The notes: generated by a model from the sequence alone, not told the origin. DNA of 64,000 nt from Bacteroidales bacterium (GCA_017530365.1 JAFXMK010000012.1:1-64000); one strand, 5' to 3'. Shown: positions 17,801 to 26,742, counted from the first letter of the stretch. Translations and numbers: made by a program.

Positions 17801-17833
17801 CCTCTAACCTTTAACCTCTAACCTCTAACCTCC
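17801..17833. repeat. heptanucleotide tandem repeat (CTCTAAC / TTTAACC type)
   Basis: Four to five variants of a 7-base unit. Read on the minus strand it forms the last codons and the stop codon of the P-type ATPase gene. The unit carries TAA on the plus strand and TAG or TAA on the minus strand. Confidence 0.75.
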
Positions 17834-20570
17834 CCACCTCTCCTACCCAAAGAATCACAGAAGTCCCAAGGATAATCCTCAGCCAATCGCCAAGCGGCAA
17901 CGGCACCACTTCGAACATGTCGCCGCCGAAAGTGACGATGAGGATTTGCCCCACAAGAATGATAGCCAAGGTCAAACAAAAGCCCTTGGCTATGTTTTTT
18001 GTAAATAGTCCGTGAAAAGCAGACTGGCCGGTCAGGAAGGCGCGGGCGTTGAAGATATTCCAGAACTGCATGAAGACGAAGATCGTGAAGAAAAGGGTGA
18101 GCTCGTAAGGGCTCATTCCTTGATGCACATGGCTGAAGTTGAAATAGTTGGCAAAATACCCCTTCAAAGAGAAATCAGCCAACGAAGTCAAATCGACATG
18201 TTTGAAATACTGAATAAAGCCGAACAGCACCGCCACAAAGGCCAGCCCCACTCCAAAGATGCGCCATGCCATCGGCTTAGTGATGATATAGGCATTCCTT
18301 GACCTGGGTTTTTCTTGCATTACCTTGCGGTCCGGCGGCAACGATGCCAAAGCCAAGGCGGCGAAGGTATCCATGATAAGGTTGACCCATAGCATCTGCG
18401 TCACCGTCAGAGGCGATTCGGTGCCCATCAAAGAGCCGATCAGCACAATAAGACAGGCAGCTACGTTGATGGTCATCTGGAAGAGGATGAATCGCTGGAT
18501 GTTATGGTAAAGCGACCTACCCCACACCACCGCTCTGGCGATACTATGGAACGAGTTGTCCAAAATGGTGATGGCGCTGGCTTCCTTAGCCACCGAGGTG
18601 CCGTCGCCCATCGACAGGCCGATCTGGGCAGCATTCAGCGCTGGGGCGTCGTTGGTGCCGTCGCCGGTGACTGCCACCACTTCGCCTCTCTGCTGCAGTA
18701 AACGCACCAGCCGCTCCTTGTCCATCGGCCTTGCCCTCGACATGATCTTGATGTCGCCTACCCTTTCCAACAACTCCTCATCGCTCATTCTGCCGAAGTC
18801 TTTGCCGGTGATATGGTTCTTTTCATCCGTGTCAGTCTCCGTCCACAAGCCGATCTGTCGGCCGATTTCCTTGGCAGTGCCAGAAGTGTCACCCGTGACG
18901 ATCTTGACGTTGATGCCAGCCGCAATACAGTCATTGATGGCTTCAGGCACATCCTCGCGGACGGGATCTGAGATGGCTACAGCGGCCAAAAAACAGAGCT
19001 TACCAACGGCCAGCTTCCCCTCATCGAACATCGATTCAACCGCGTTGCGATCCAGATAACAATAGGCGAATCCCAAGGTGCGCATGGCTTGGTTCTGCCA
19101 ACGAAGCAGGTCTTGCTCCACCATGGCTTTATAAGGTTCCAACTCCACCTCACCTTCCGGCATCCTGATCTTGGAGCAGCACTTCAGCATCAGCTCCGGG
19201 GCGCCTTTCACATACATCAGCAACACATCGGGATCTTCAGTGTTCACAATGGTCGCCATGTATTTGTACTTTGTGGAGAAAGGCACCTGCTTGACGATCT
19301 TTGTATGGTCGCGGTAGCTGATGAAATCCACATTCCGCCTGAAGAGCCAATACAGCAAAGCCGCCTCTGTGGGATTTCCGACCGACTTGGCCTGCTGTTT
19401 GTCGGTAAAGTCGAGGAAAGCCGTGGAATTCATTGCGATGCCTTCTTTGATCAAGGTGGAAGTCTGCGAATCATCAAGTATGCCGTCATGGAGTCCATAT
19501 ATCTTGAACTCGCTGACGCTCATCTTGTTCTGTGTCAAGGTGCCCGTCTTGTCGGTACAAATCACGGTGGAGGCGCCCATGGTCTCGCAGGCGTGCATTT
19601 TACGCACCAGGTTGTTGGTTTCGAGCATGCGTTTCATGCTGAGCGCCAAGCTGAGCGTGATGCTCATGGGAAGGCCTTCGGGCACTGCCACGACGATGAG
19701 GGTGATGGCAATCATGATGGTGTTCAGCAGATACCTCGCGAAGTCGATCCATTCAAAAGGCTGGCAGTCGTCGATGACGAGATACATCAGCAGCCTGAAG
19801 ACGATGATCAGCCCAGCGATGACATAGCTCGCCACGGTGATGGTATGCCCGAGCCTGTCGAGCTGCTCATTCAGCGGGGTTTTGACCTTATTGTCGATTT
19901 GCGCTCCGCGATACACCTTGCCCCATTCGGTGGCATCGCCCACCTTTTCCACCACAAGGATGCCATTGCCGTCGATCACCGTGCTGCCGCGGCACACATA
20001 GTTGGAGGGATAGGTGGCTTCGCTTTCGAATTCCTCCTCGTTCACCGTTTTATTCGCGATGGGCTCGCCTGTCAGCGACGACTCGTTGACTTGGAGTGCG
20101 ATGGCTTCCAGCAAGGTGCCGTCAGCGGGGATCTCGTCGCCGGGGTTGATGAACACCATGTCGCCCACCACCACGTCTTTTTTCTCAATTTGAGTGATGA
20201 GGCCGTTACGCATCACCGTGACTTTCTCTTCGTCCTTGGCTTTGTTCAGGATGTCGAATTTACGGTTGGCGCTCTGCTCGAAGGCGAAGCCCACGGTGGT
20301 TGCCAGCATCACCGCGATGAAGATACCCAAGGGCTCCAGCAAAACCCTGGCATCCGCCACGCCTGTGAAATACTGATACAGCGACACTGCCACTGACAGC
20401 GCCAGAGTGATGAGTAGGATGCGGATGATGGGATCCTTGAATTTCTCAAAAAACAGCTTCCACCCCGACTCCTTAGGCGGTGGCGTCAGGGTGTTGTCGC
20501 CGTGTAAGCGCCGACTTTGTTCAACTTGTTCGGAACTGAGACCGTTTTTATCAAAGGTAAAACTCGACAT
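17811..20570 (-). CDS. calcium-translocating P-type ATPase (P2 type)
   Basis: 919 aa. The N-terminal cation-ATPase domain is followed by the first helix pairs (about 47-95), then the actuator loop with SSLTGEP at 165-171. The helix 4 ion site has VAVPEGLP ending at 301. The phosphorylation site is CTDKTGTLT with D340, and the hinge motif GDGTNDAPAL is present. Six C-terminal helices follow. The PEGLP motif and overall length match calcium/SERCA-like P2 pumps. The frame runs 80 codons further upstream, but MSSFTFDKNG at 20570 follows a promoter box. The final residues GEVGRLEVRG and the stop are encoded by a heptamer repeat and are probably not conserved. Confidence 0.92.
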   Translation of the reverse strand: MSSFTFDKNGLSSEQVEQSRRLHGDNTLTPPPKESGWKLFFEKFKDPIIRILLITLALSVAVSLYQYFTGVADARVLLEPLGIFIAVMLATTVGFAFEQSANRKFDILNKAKDEEKVTVMRNGLITQIEKKDVVVGDMVFINPGDEIPADGTLLEAIALQVNESSLTGEPIANKTVNEEEFESEATYPSNYVCRGSTVIDGNGILVVEKVGDATEWGKVYRGAQIDNKVKTPLNEQLDRLGHTITVASYVIAGLIIVFRLLMYLVIDDCQPFEWIDFARYLLNTIMIAITLIVVAVPEGLPMSITLSLALSMKRMLETNNLVRKMHACETMGASTVICTDKTGTLTQNKMSVSEFKIYGLHDGILDDSQTSTLIKEGIAMNSTAFLDFTDKQQAKSVGNPTEAALLYWLFRRNVDFISYRDHTKIVKQVPFSTKYKYMATIVNTEDPDVLLMYVKGAPELMLKCCSKIRMPEGEVELEPYKAMVEQDLLRWQNQAMRTLGFAYCYLDRNAVESMFDEGKLAVGKLCFLAAVAISDPVREDVPEAINDCIAAGINVKIVTGDTSGTAKEIGRQIGLWTETDTDEKNHITGKDFGRMSDEELLERVGDIKIMSRARPMDKERLVRLLQQRGEVVAVTGDGTNDAPALNAAQIGLSMGDGTSVAKEASAITILDNSFHSIARAVVWGRSLYHNIQRFILFQMTINVAACLIVLIGSLMGTESPLTVTQMLWVNLIMDTFAALALASLPPDRKVMQEKPRSRNAYIITKPMAWRIFGVGLAFVAVLFGFIQYFKHVDLTSLADFSLKGYFANYFNFSHVHQGMSPYELTLFFTIFVFMQFWNIFNARAFLTGQSAFHGLFTKNIAKGFCLTLAIILVGQILIVTFGGDMFEVVPLPLGDWLRIILGTSVILWVGEVGRLEVRG

Positions 20571-20597
20571 TGCAATGGGAAAACTGTTTTTTATCCT

Positions 20598-20605
20598 TAT
20601 ATTTG
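20598..20605 (+). promoter_or_regulatory. -7 box for the TerB-like gene (TATATTTG)
   Basis: TAnnTTTG directly abutting the opposing ATPase box at 20606-20613, with no bases between the two. Confidence 0.5.
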
Positions 20606-20613
20606 CAAAGTTA
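20606..20613 (-). promoter_or_regulatory. -7 box for the P-type ATPase (TAACTTTG)
   Basis: TAnnTTTG on the minus strand, 35 bases from the ATG at 20570. Use of this box and the abutting plus-strand box should be mutually exclusive. Confidence 0.5.
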
Positions 20614-20663
20614 AGACAAGAATTTGCCATACGTTGAGAGTTGCAAGGTTGCAACCCAATAAT

Positions 20664-21980
20664 ATGATTGCCATGAAGTTCAAGGACAACGCCAAAATTG
20701 CCTTTGCCAAAGTACTCTCCGACCTGATCCAAAGCGACGGCATCGTGAATCAGGGGGAGATCGAATGTCTGCATCATATTTTCATGACAACAGGCATCGA
20801 CAACAGCCATCTAAAACGATCCTCCATGATGACGCTGTCCCACGCGGTATCTGTACTCCAGCACTGTGGTCCCATGGAGAAAGCGGCCATACGGCAAGCC
20901 ATACGCCAACTCTCCATTGCCGATGGCGACATCGACCCAAACGAGTCCGTGCTCATCACCGCCCTGACGCTCGCCATCGACATCACGCTTCCCGAGGCAA
21001 AAGGCCTCCATGCGGAACTGGTCTCCATCCCCGACCTCAGTTTCGACATCCGCAACACCGTTGTCTATGTGGAGTCATCCTACCATAAAACGATCAACGC
21101 AGCCATTCGAAAGGACTACGAAGCAATATGCCTACTGTTGGAGAAACATGGAAAACAACTCTTCTATCTGCCGACCGTCATGAGTGAGCTTCGGAGAAAG
21201 AAAAAGACTTTCTTGCAAACGCTGACGTATCTTGAGCCGCTATTGACCGACAGCCAGCTACACCTGATCGAACACGACATGAAGCATTTCAACTGCAGCA
21301 TGTTGTCGCAAGAGATATTCTTGAATTATCTGAATTCCAGAGGATTCAAGTTAAATAGCCCTGCCTTCCTGTTTAAAATAGACAACCAGAAAGCCAGTTC
21401 CTATCAAGATTTTCTCGTGCTCAGCATCGACCGATACCCTTTGGAGACCTTGAATCAGTTTTATAAACTGAACGACAGTCTGCTCCAATTACCAGAAGGC
21501 GAACACATTGCAGACGAGTTGGCCTACAACGGGCTTCACAAGATCATCATCGACACCATACTGAAATACCACAGTTACAATGGATTAAGTCGGCTGCTCG
21601 TCTCGGAGGACGGTCGGCTGTACCTCATCGATAGGAATCGGACCGAAGTCAAGATGCAGACCATCGCTAGGGCGCTGTACATCCTATATTTGCGTCATGA
21701 AGAAGGCATCGCCCTGACAGCGTTAGGCGATCATCGCGAAGAGTTACTGGAGATTTACGCCATGATCTCCAATTACAACAACACGGAGAAGCTTCGCCAA
21801 ACCGTTGACAATCTGGTCGATTTTGTGGGAAGCACCATCAATCCCCTGCTTTCCCGCATCAAGAGAGCATTTACCTCGCTTTTGGGAGAGCAGGCGAAGG
21901 ATTACCTCATCGAAGGCAGGGTCAGAGACAAGAAACGGATCAACCTGCCTAGGAACATGGTGACCGATGAACTACGTTAA
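20664..21980 (+). CDS. TerB-like domain protein, function unknown
   Basis: 438 aa from ATG 20664; a second ATG at 20673 is equally possible. Residues about 5-120 look like a TerB/DjlA-type helical domain: acidic loops after helices in LIQSDGIVNQGE and IADGDIDPNE. The middle is helical with no recognised motif. The C-terminal segment (about 385-438, with INPLLSRIKRAFTSLLGE and KRINLPRNMV) looks like a conserved Bacteroidota tail, but I cannot assign it. It is divergent from the calcium pump through abutting promoters, and overlaps pepE at the stop codon by 4 bases. Confidence 0.55.
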   Translation: MIAMKFKDNAKIAFAKVLSDLIQSDGIVNQGEIECLHHIFMTTGIDNSHLKRSSMMTLSHAVSVLQHCGPMEKAAIRQAIRQLSIADGDIDPNESVLITALTLAIDITLPEAKGLHAELVSIPDLSFDIRNTVVYVESSYHKTINAAIRKDYEAICLLLEKHGKQLFYLPTVMSELRRKKKTFLQTLTYLEPLLTDSQLHLIEHDMKHFNCSMLSQEIFLNYLNSRGFKLNSPAFLFKIDNQKASSYQDFLVLSIDRYPLETLNQFYKLNDSLLQLPEGEHIADELAYNGLHKIIIDTILKYHSYNGLSRLLVSEDGRLYLIDRNRTEVKMQTIARALYILYLRHEEGIALTALGDHREELLEIYAMISNYNNTEKLRQTVDNLVDFVGSTINPLLSRIKRAFTSLLGEQAKDYLIEGRVRDKKRINLPRNMVTDELR

Positions 21981-22750
21981 GCTTGTTGGTTACCCAGCAG
22001 GAAGGTCACATCGGTGTTCGGCTCAATCTCGACGGCTTCTTTGCCATACTGCATGACGATCATCTTCTTTCCGCCCTTAAGCATCATACGGCCATCGGTG
22101 ACCCACAGCGAGGTGGCTTCACGAAGACCGACCACGACCATCTGTTGGTTGACGGCCAGGTATTCGTTGATACGGTCCTGACGCGTCTCGCCGCCGTGTT
22201 TGATCATCTTGTCGATCTCCGGATGCGGGTCGAGGTAATGCGGGTTGATTTGGAAGGGCACCAGGTTCAAGGTCTTGAACGAAGCCGGTTGTACGATAGG
22301 CATGTCGTTGGTGGTGCATAGTGTGGGGCAAGCCACGTTGCTTCCGGCACTCCAGCCGATGTACGGGGTGCCAGACAAAGCTTTCTCACGGATGGCGTCC
22401 ATCAGGCCGTATTTGTGCATTTCGGCCACCAGGTGGAAGGTGTTGCCGCCGCCCACGACGATGCAGTCTGCTTCCTTCACAGCCTTGACTTTATCGTCAA
22501 AATGATGTACCGAGGTGAAGTCGGTGAAGCCGAACTTCTCGAAGAACACTTTCTGGACACGCGCCTCGTAAGCGTCATAGCTGTCGGGATAGGCCTTCCC
22601 TGCGATGTTCACGCCGGCGAAAGGCACAAACACGATCTTGCTATTCGGTTTGAGGTTGTTTTGCAGGCAAAAGTATTCGATTTGGTTGCATGCCCAGGCA
22701 AGGTAGGTCTCCCCGAAGTTGGTGGAGTTGCTAATTAAAAGGAGTCTCAT
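21977..22750 (-). CDS. pepE: dipeptidase E (peptidase family S51)
   Basis: 257 aa. S51 dipeptidases cleave Asp-X dipeptides in the cytoplasm. The nucleophile is Ser134 in GWSAGSNVACP, GGGNTFHLV is the preceding glycine turn, and INPHYLDPHP supplies the histidine. The length and start (MRLLLISNSTNFG) are typical. It lies 40 bases downstream of the DUF1295 gene with no promoter box seen between them, so the two are probably co-transcribed. It is convergent with the TerB-like gene. Confidence 0.9.
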   Translation of the reverse strand: MRLLLISNSTNFGETYLAWACNQIEYFCLQNNLKPNSKIVFVPFAGVNIAGKAYPDSYDAYEARVQKVFFEKFGFTDFTSVHHFDDKVKAVKEADCIVVGGGNTFHLVAEMHKYGLMDAIREKALSGTPYIGWSAGSNVACPTLCTTNDMPIVQPASFKTLNLVPFQINPHYLDPHPEIDKMIKHGGETRQDRINEYLAVNQQMVVVGLREATSLWVTDGRMMLKGGKKMIVMQYGKEAVEIEPNTDVTFLLGNQQA

Positions 22751-22790
22751 GGTAATATGCTGTTATTTTTGTCTTGTATGGAATACGTTT

Positions 22791-23594
22791 TCAAGCTTGC
22801 AGCCACTTGTACTTGGCGAGGCTGTAGATCGGCAAAAGAGGGATCAGTATCGGGGTCTTTTTGGCATAGGCCTGGTATTCAGGGTTGTCGCCATAGACTT
22901 CGTTTTGGCGCAGTTCGAGACGGCGTGCACCGCTGAACATGACATAAAGGATGCCTAAGTAGCCAATGAAGGCGATAATCCATTGCCAGGTGGCGAGACT
23001 GGCGCCAATACCACTGAGGAGGCCGCCAGTCCAGATGACAATTTCGCCCAAATAGTTTGGGCAACGCACGATGCGGTATAGTCCAGTGTCAACAAAACGC
23101 TTGGGATGCTGCTTCTTGGCATTGGATTTCTGGGCATCGCTCACGGTTTCCAAAAGAATGCCGCACAGCATCACGGCGGCACCAATCCAAGCCCAGACCT
23201 CATTTACCGCCTTACCTTCGGCGGCGTTGGCCAAGCGGAAAGCCACGGGGCTCACCTGTGCCACATACAATAATGCACAAAACAGCCAGACCGCGATGAT
23301 GACACCGATAGGTTTTTTCTTTTGAAGTGAAGGATCGTAAAGAATCTTTCGATAAGCCGCAGTTTTTTTCTCCCGGATCAAGAGGTAGGTGCCGAGACGA
23401 CAGCCAAACGCAAACAGAAGGAGGCATAGGATGGCTGTGGGAACAGTAATGGACCCGCTGAAAAGGGCTACCAAAGCGATAGCCAATGCAGCGATACCAT
23501 AGCCATAGCCAAGACTGAAAAAGTAGATGAAATACTTCCAGCCAACGGCTGAAACAAAAAGGGAGATGATAAGCAGAATGAGAAGATAATGCAT
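22791..23594 (-). CDS. DUF1295 / steroid 5-alpha-reductase-like membrane protein
   Basis: 267 aa, with about seven hydrophobic helices. The C-terminal half carries LYRIVRCPNYLGEIVIWTGG and RRLELRQNEVYGDNPEYQAY, the conserved pattern of DUF1295 and of isoprenylcysteine methyltransferase-like proteins. These are NAD(P)H- or SAM-binding integral membrane enzymes; the actual substrate in bacteria is mostly unknown. It sits between the DUF1703 gene (26 bases upstream) and pepE (40 bases downstream). Confidence 0.75.
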   Translation of the reverse strand: MHYLLILLIISLFVSAVGWKYFIYFFSLGYGYGIAALAIALVALFSGSITVPTAILCLLLFAFGCRLGTYLLIREKKTAAYRKILYDPSLQKKKPIGVIIAVWLFCALLYVAQVSPVAFRLANAAEGKAVNEVWAWIGAAVMLCGILLETVSDAQKSNAKKQHPKRFVDTGLYRIVRCPNYLGEIVIWTGGLLSGIGASLATWQWIIAFIGYLGILYVMFSGARRLELRQNEVYGDNPEYQAYAKKTPILIPLLPIYSLAKYKWLQA

Positions 23595-23620
23595 TGGATA
23601 GAGATTTAGTGAATTAATTA

Positions 23621-25207
23621 TTATCCCACCAAATACGATCCGATCGTCATCGTGTCGCGGTCGAACTGAACGCCTACTTTCACGATGCGCCGGTCATCGG
23701 TCTGATAGGGCAGCGCATAGCCTTTGCTATTAATCTGGTCGAGGGCTTCCTTCGCCGTGCCGTTCACCTTCAGTTCGAACACATAGGTGGTCTCTGGCAT
23801 CCGCACCACGAAGTCGATAAGCCCTCCGGCGCATTTCACCTGCGTCTGTGCATACACGTTGAGCATGTTGAAAATCAACCAGAAAGTATATTCGTAAAAG
23901 CCCTCGTAGTTCTTTACCTCGGCGAGTTTCTTCTGGAAGCCCTCCACGTAAGGGACGCCCGCCAGGAAGGCCTTCAGCTCTCGCATAGCAGTGTCGATGT
24001 CGTCCTTTCGCAGGGCTTGCCACAGCTTCAGAGCAAAGCCTTTCTGCACGGCACCGCCCTCGAGCCCCACATAGATTGGGAGCAGCCCCTCCACAAAGCC
24101 GATACGCACCTCCTTGTTTGGTAGCCCCAAAAGATAGAGTTCCGTCTCTCGGTCATAACCCTTGATGGTCAGGTATCCGCTCTGGTAGAGTAGTGGCAGG
24201 GCTGTCGTCATGGCCTCGGGGGGACGGTCGAACGAGGAGGAGGGCTCCTCTATTTTGTCCATCGTGGTAATATCCGTGCGAAAAAGCTGCATCTGTCGGA
24301 TGAGGAACGTCGGCGTGGCGCTCTCAAACCAATAGCTAGACAGTTTTCTATGCCCGAATGCCTTCATCAGGCTGAACGGGTTGTAGATATCGGGCGATTT
24401 TTCCGAGAAGCGGTAACCGTCGTACTGAAGTTTCAGTTTGGCATGCATCTCCTCTGGCGTGCATTCATATTCCTCGGCCAGCATGGCGATGTCAGGACCC
24501 ATATCCTTCACAAGCTCCTCCTCAGTGATGCCGCAGATGGCCGCATAGCGTGGATCCATCGATACGTTCATCAGGTTGTTGATAGTCGAGAAGATACTCA
24601 GCTGGCTGAATTTGGTGATGCCCGTGATAAAGCAGAACCTCACCATCGCCTCGCAGGCCTTCAGTGGCTGGTAGAACTCCTGCATCACGGTGCGGAACTC
24701 ATTCAGCCGCTTATCGTGCAGCACGTCCAACAGCGGGGCGTCATACTCGTCGATGATCACTGCCACCTGCTTTCCAGTCTGCTCATAGACTCGGCGAATG
24801 AGGCCTTTCAGCAAGGCCCCGGGCAACTTCTCATCCTCATCGCGACCGTATTTTTCAGCAATGGGTTTTAACAATAGCAGAAGTGCCATGCGCAAGTCAT
24901 CAGCCGACTGCTGGTTTTTGGCCGTACTCAAATCCAAGTGGATGACGGGATAACGCTCCCACTCTTTCTCCAGCTCCATGATTTTCAAGCCTTCAAACAG
25001 ATCTTTCCGGCCTTGGAAATAGGAGTCCAGGGTGGTGCTCAGCAACGATTTTCCGAACCTGCGTGGGCGGCTCAGGAACACATAGGGGCTTTCCTGGGTC
25101 AGTTTCCAAACCAAGTCTGTCTTGTCGATATAGAGATAGTGCTCCTTCCTAATCCTTTCAAAGGTTTGTATCCCGATGGGGTATTTTCTTGATTGCATGG
25201 CGATCAT
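23621..25207 (-). CDS. AAA-ATPase-like protein with C-terminal PD-(D/E)XK nuclease (DUF1703 type)
   Basis: 528 aa. The N-terminal AAA-ATPase-like domain starts KYPIGIQTFERIRKEHYLYI and has RPRRFGKSLLSTTL in the place of Walker A. VIIDEYDAPL is the Walker B-like motif. The C-terminal nuclease-like domain has GGLIDFVVRMPETTYVFELK, where D and the ExK of VFELK are the likely catalytic set. These proteins are abundant, multi-copy and mobile in Bacteroidales genomes; the function is unknown. ATG at 25207 or 25198 could start it. A related, internally deleted copy lies immediately upstream. Confidence 0.85.
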   Translation of the reverse strand: MIAMQSRKYPIGIQTFERIRKEHYLYIDKTDLVWKLTQESPYVFLSRPRRFGKSLLSTTLDSYFQGRKDLFEGLKIMELEKEWERYPVIHLDLSTAKNQQSADDLRMALLLLLKPIAEKYGRDEDEKLPGALLKGLIRRVYEQTGKQVAVIIDEYDAPLLDVLHDKRLNEFRTVMQEFYQPLKACEAMVRFCFITGITKFSQLSIFSTINNLMNVSMDPRYAAICGITEEELVKDMGPDIAMLAEEYECTPEEMHAKLKLQYDGYRFSEKSPDIYNPFSLMKAFGHRKLSSYWFESATPTFLIRQMQLFRTDITTMDKIEEPSSSFDRPPEAMTTALPLLYQSGYLTIKGYDRETELYLLGLPNKEVRIGFVEGLLPIYVGLEGGAVQKGFALKLWQALRKDDIDTAMRELKAFLAGVPYVEGFQKKLAEVKNYEGFYEYTFWLIFNMLNVYAQTQVKCAGGLIDFVVRMPETTYVFELKVNGTAKEALDQINSKGYALPYQTDDRRIVKVGVQFDRDTMTIGSYLVG

Positions 25208-25220
25208 CTTGTTAACACCG

Positions 25221-25667
25221 CTAATTTAATGAATTTATTAAAATACTGCACCTATGCGATTTGCTCGCGCGGTCGTAAGTAATCCCCACCAGCAGCAGGT
25301 TGTCGGCATATTGCGCGACCTTGGCGGGATAGTTCTTGCGCTTGATCTGGTCGATGGCCGTATCGACGGTCTTGTCGTATTTCAGCTCGATAATGATGGC
25401 GGGCGAATCGACGTTATTTCGTGGGATAAGCACCAGGTCGGCGAAGCCCTTGCCCGTGGCCAGCTCTCGGTGGATGACATAGTCGTTGGAGGCGTAGTAG
25501 TAGGCCAAGCTCAGCACGCAAGCCAGCGAGTTCTCATCGTTATACGACAGGATACTGGTATGTTCATCGTGAGCGGCATCCACGCCGCGGGCCACCGACT
25601 TGTCAACATATTCTCCATTCCTTACACTTTGGAAACCTGAATTTCCTACATTGATGTATGCGCCCAT
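25221..25667 (-). pseudogene. internally deleted DUF1703 AAA/PD-(D/E)XK gene
   Basis: 148 codons in one open frame. The first 25 residues (MGAYINVGNSGFQSVRNGEY then VDKS) are the N-terminus of a DUF1703-family protein. Directly after it come residues typical of the far C-terminus: SLAYYYASNDYVIHREL, GKGFADLVLIPR, IIELKYDKT and LLVGITYD. The whole AAA core, about 350 residues, is missing, but the frame is kept. The TAACTTTG box at 25685 makes 25667 the likely start. A 148-aa protein could still be made, with an intact nuclease-like domain (D and ExK present). Confidence 0.75.
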
Positions 25668-25684
25668 GTCATCACTATTTGGCG

Positions 25685-25692
25685 CAAAGTTA
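25685..25692 (-). promoter_or_regulatory. -7 box for the deleted DUF1703 gene (TAACTTTG)
   Basis: TAnnTTTG on the minus strand, 17 bases from the ATG at 25667. Confidence 0.4.
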
Positions 25693-25718
25693 GTTATTTT
25701 ATCCATAGCAAGCAAGTT

Positions 25719-26012
25719 TTGCTTGAAGTATATGACGAGATGTCGCTAGCTGAATTGTTCGAGTCGCCCGAACAGATTGGTGCTGTCAACAACATGGACA
25801 TTGAGCAGCTAGCTTTCTTGACCTGCCGAGGTGGATGGCCATTGGCGGTAGATATGGAAGACGAGATTGCCTTAGACCAGGCTTTTGACTATGTGGAGGC
25901 TGTTGAGAAACGTGATATCTCGAAGGTGGACGGTGTGGAACGCGACCCCGTAAGGGTTCACCGTCTGTTGCGTGTAAAAAAACGGACAAAACCCTGCCAG
26001 TCAAAATGGTGA
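25719..26012 (+). pseudogene. fragment of an AAA ATPase with DUF4143-type domain
   Basis: The open frame covers a middle piece of a DUF4143-family ATPase. Landmarks are MSLAELFES, LAFLTCRGGWPLAV, ALDQAFDYVEAV, and DISKVDGVERDPVRVHRLLR. The N-terminal ATPase with Walker A and the C-terminal nuclease-like end are absent. After RLLR the sequence becomes low-complexity and unrelated. There is no good start codon. It is a relic. Confidence 0.65.
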
Positions 26013-26031
26013 AAACCAGCCATTACAGACT

Positions 26032-26294
26032 CTATTCTAGCTTACTCCTGTTTTCGAAAAACGTCACCACTGCTTTCCAATCCGGGAATTGCCCACTTCT
26101 AATAAGAATCAGTTTTCCTTGAAACGCTGATGCCCCATTTTTTGTGCGGTCGTCAATCAGGTAACCCCCTCTGTTTAGGTCTTTATATCCACCAGCACGT
26201 TGTCCATGTCGATGTAAACAATTTGTTTAGCTATATTCAAACATTGTTTTTGGAGATCAAGAATACAATTCTTCAAACCAAGCTTTCTTTTCAT
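26032..26294 (-). pseudogene. 5'(3')-deoxyribonucleotidase-like relic, internally deleted
   Basis: The ATG at 26294 opens a frame whose residues 27-36 are IVYIDMDNVLV, the DxD catalytic motif of HAD-type 5'(3')-nucleotidases. It stops 4 codons later. In the next frame the C-terminal end of the same family appears at once: YKDLNRGGYLIDDRTKNGA, then FQGKLIL and FPDWKAVVTFF, with a stop at 26032. So roughly half the gene, from the catalytic loop to the last motif, has been deleted with a frame change. The encoded pieces are not functional. Confidence 0.75.
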
Positions 26295-26301
26295 CTTTTT
26301 T

Positions 26302-26535
26302 ATAGATGCCAACCCTTTGACCATAAAGGATTATTTTTTGGTACCTTACATTATTCAACAGCGGGACAATATCAGAATCTCAACGTCAAAAACCCGACAG
26401 CGGGAATCGACCGTAATCGTTTACGAGAAACAAATTGACCTTGACTTCTATTATGTTGAAGAGATCAGAACCGGGAAAAAGAGTCTAGCCTTCCAAACAA
26501 TTTACAAAAGGCCATCAAAAAACCCCTCAAAGTGA
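26302..26535 (+). pseudogene. relic resembling the nuclease domain of phage/ICE PBECR-type toxins
   Basis: An open frame on the plus strand with no clear start encodes DYFLVPYIIQQRDNI, RQRESTVIVYEKQI and FYYVEEIRTGKKSLAFQTIY, ending KRP. The order of these motifs recalls the C-terminal barnase/EndoU/colicin-like (PBECR) nuclease domains in phage and integrative-element proteins. The domain assignment is from memory of the pattern and is tentative. The frame ends within the hairpin of the opposite-strand terminator at 26520-26542. Confidence 0.35.
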
Positions 26536-26632
26536 GGGGTTTATTCTGTTATCGCGGAGGGTACATCCTATCGGCCGCCCCTTTACGTCTTGATAATCAA
26601 TTCATTTTTCATTCCGTGTCCGCGACCAACTG
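26515..26632 (-). ncRNA. candidate small transcript with its own promoter and terminator
   Basis: A TATATTTG box at 26637-26644 points left, and about 100 bases on lies a strong intrinsic terminator. In between, the only open frame is nine codons (MKNELIIKT, ATG at 26612). The segment 26543-26582 is GC-rich and can form structure. It could be a small RNA, a leader peptide unit, or the promoter and first codons of a deleted gene. Confidence 0.4.
26520..26542 (-). terminator. intrinsic terminator
   Basis: A 10-bp stem AAACCCCTCA / TGAGGGGTTT with a 3-base loop. On the minus strand it is followed by further Ts, giving a T6 run. On the plus strand the T-run is weaker. Confidence 0.7.
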
Positions 26633-26636
26633 TTTG

Positions 26637-26644
26637 CAAATATA
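26637..26644 (-). promoter_or_regulatory. -7 box for the small transcript (TATATTTG)
   Basis: TAnnTTTG on the minus strand with no full-length gene behind it. Confidence 0.4.
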
Positions 26645-26709
26645 CAACATTTTTCGTTCACCGCAAAGTTTACATCAAAAAAACAGTTTCAACAGTTTTC
26701 ATAACAACA

Positions 26710-26742
26710 CCCCTCCTCCATCGACTTCAACCACAACATCTC
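26710..26742. repeat. 33-bp partial copy of the uvrB 3' end
   Basis: Identical at 31 of 33 positions to 29182-29214, which encodes the EMLRLKAMEEG residues near the UvrB C-terminus. The orientation is the same and the copies are about 2.4 kb apart. The stretch 26543-26773 otherwise holds no gene. Confidence 0.6.

Noticed and set aside
19089..20396. 435-codon plus-strand frame
   Set aside because: It lies wholly within the P-type ATPase gene on the other strand; its composition is histidine- and aspartate-rich as expected from an antisense frame.
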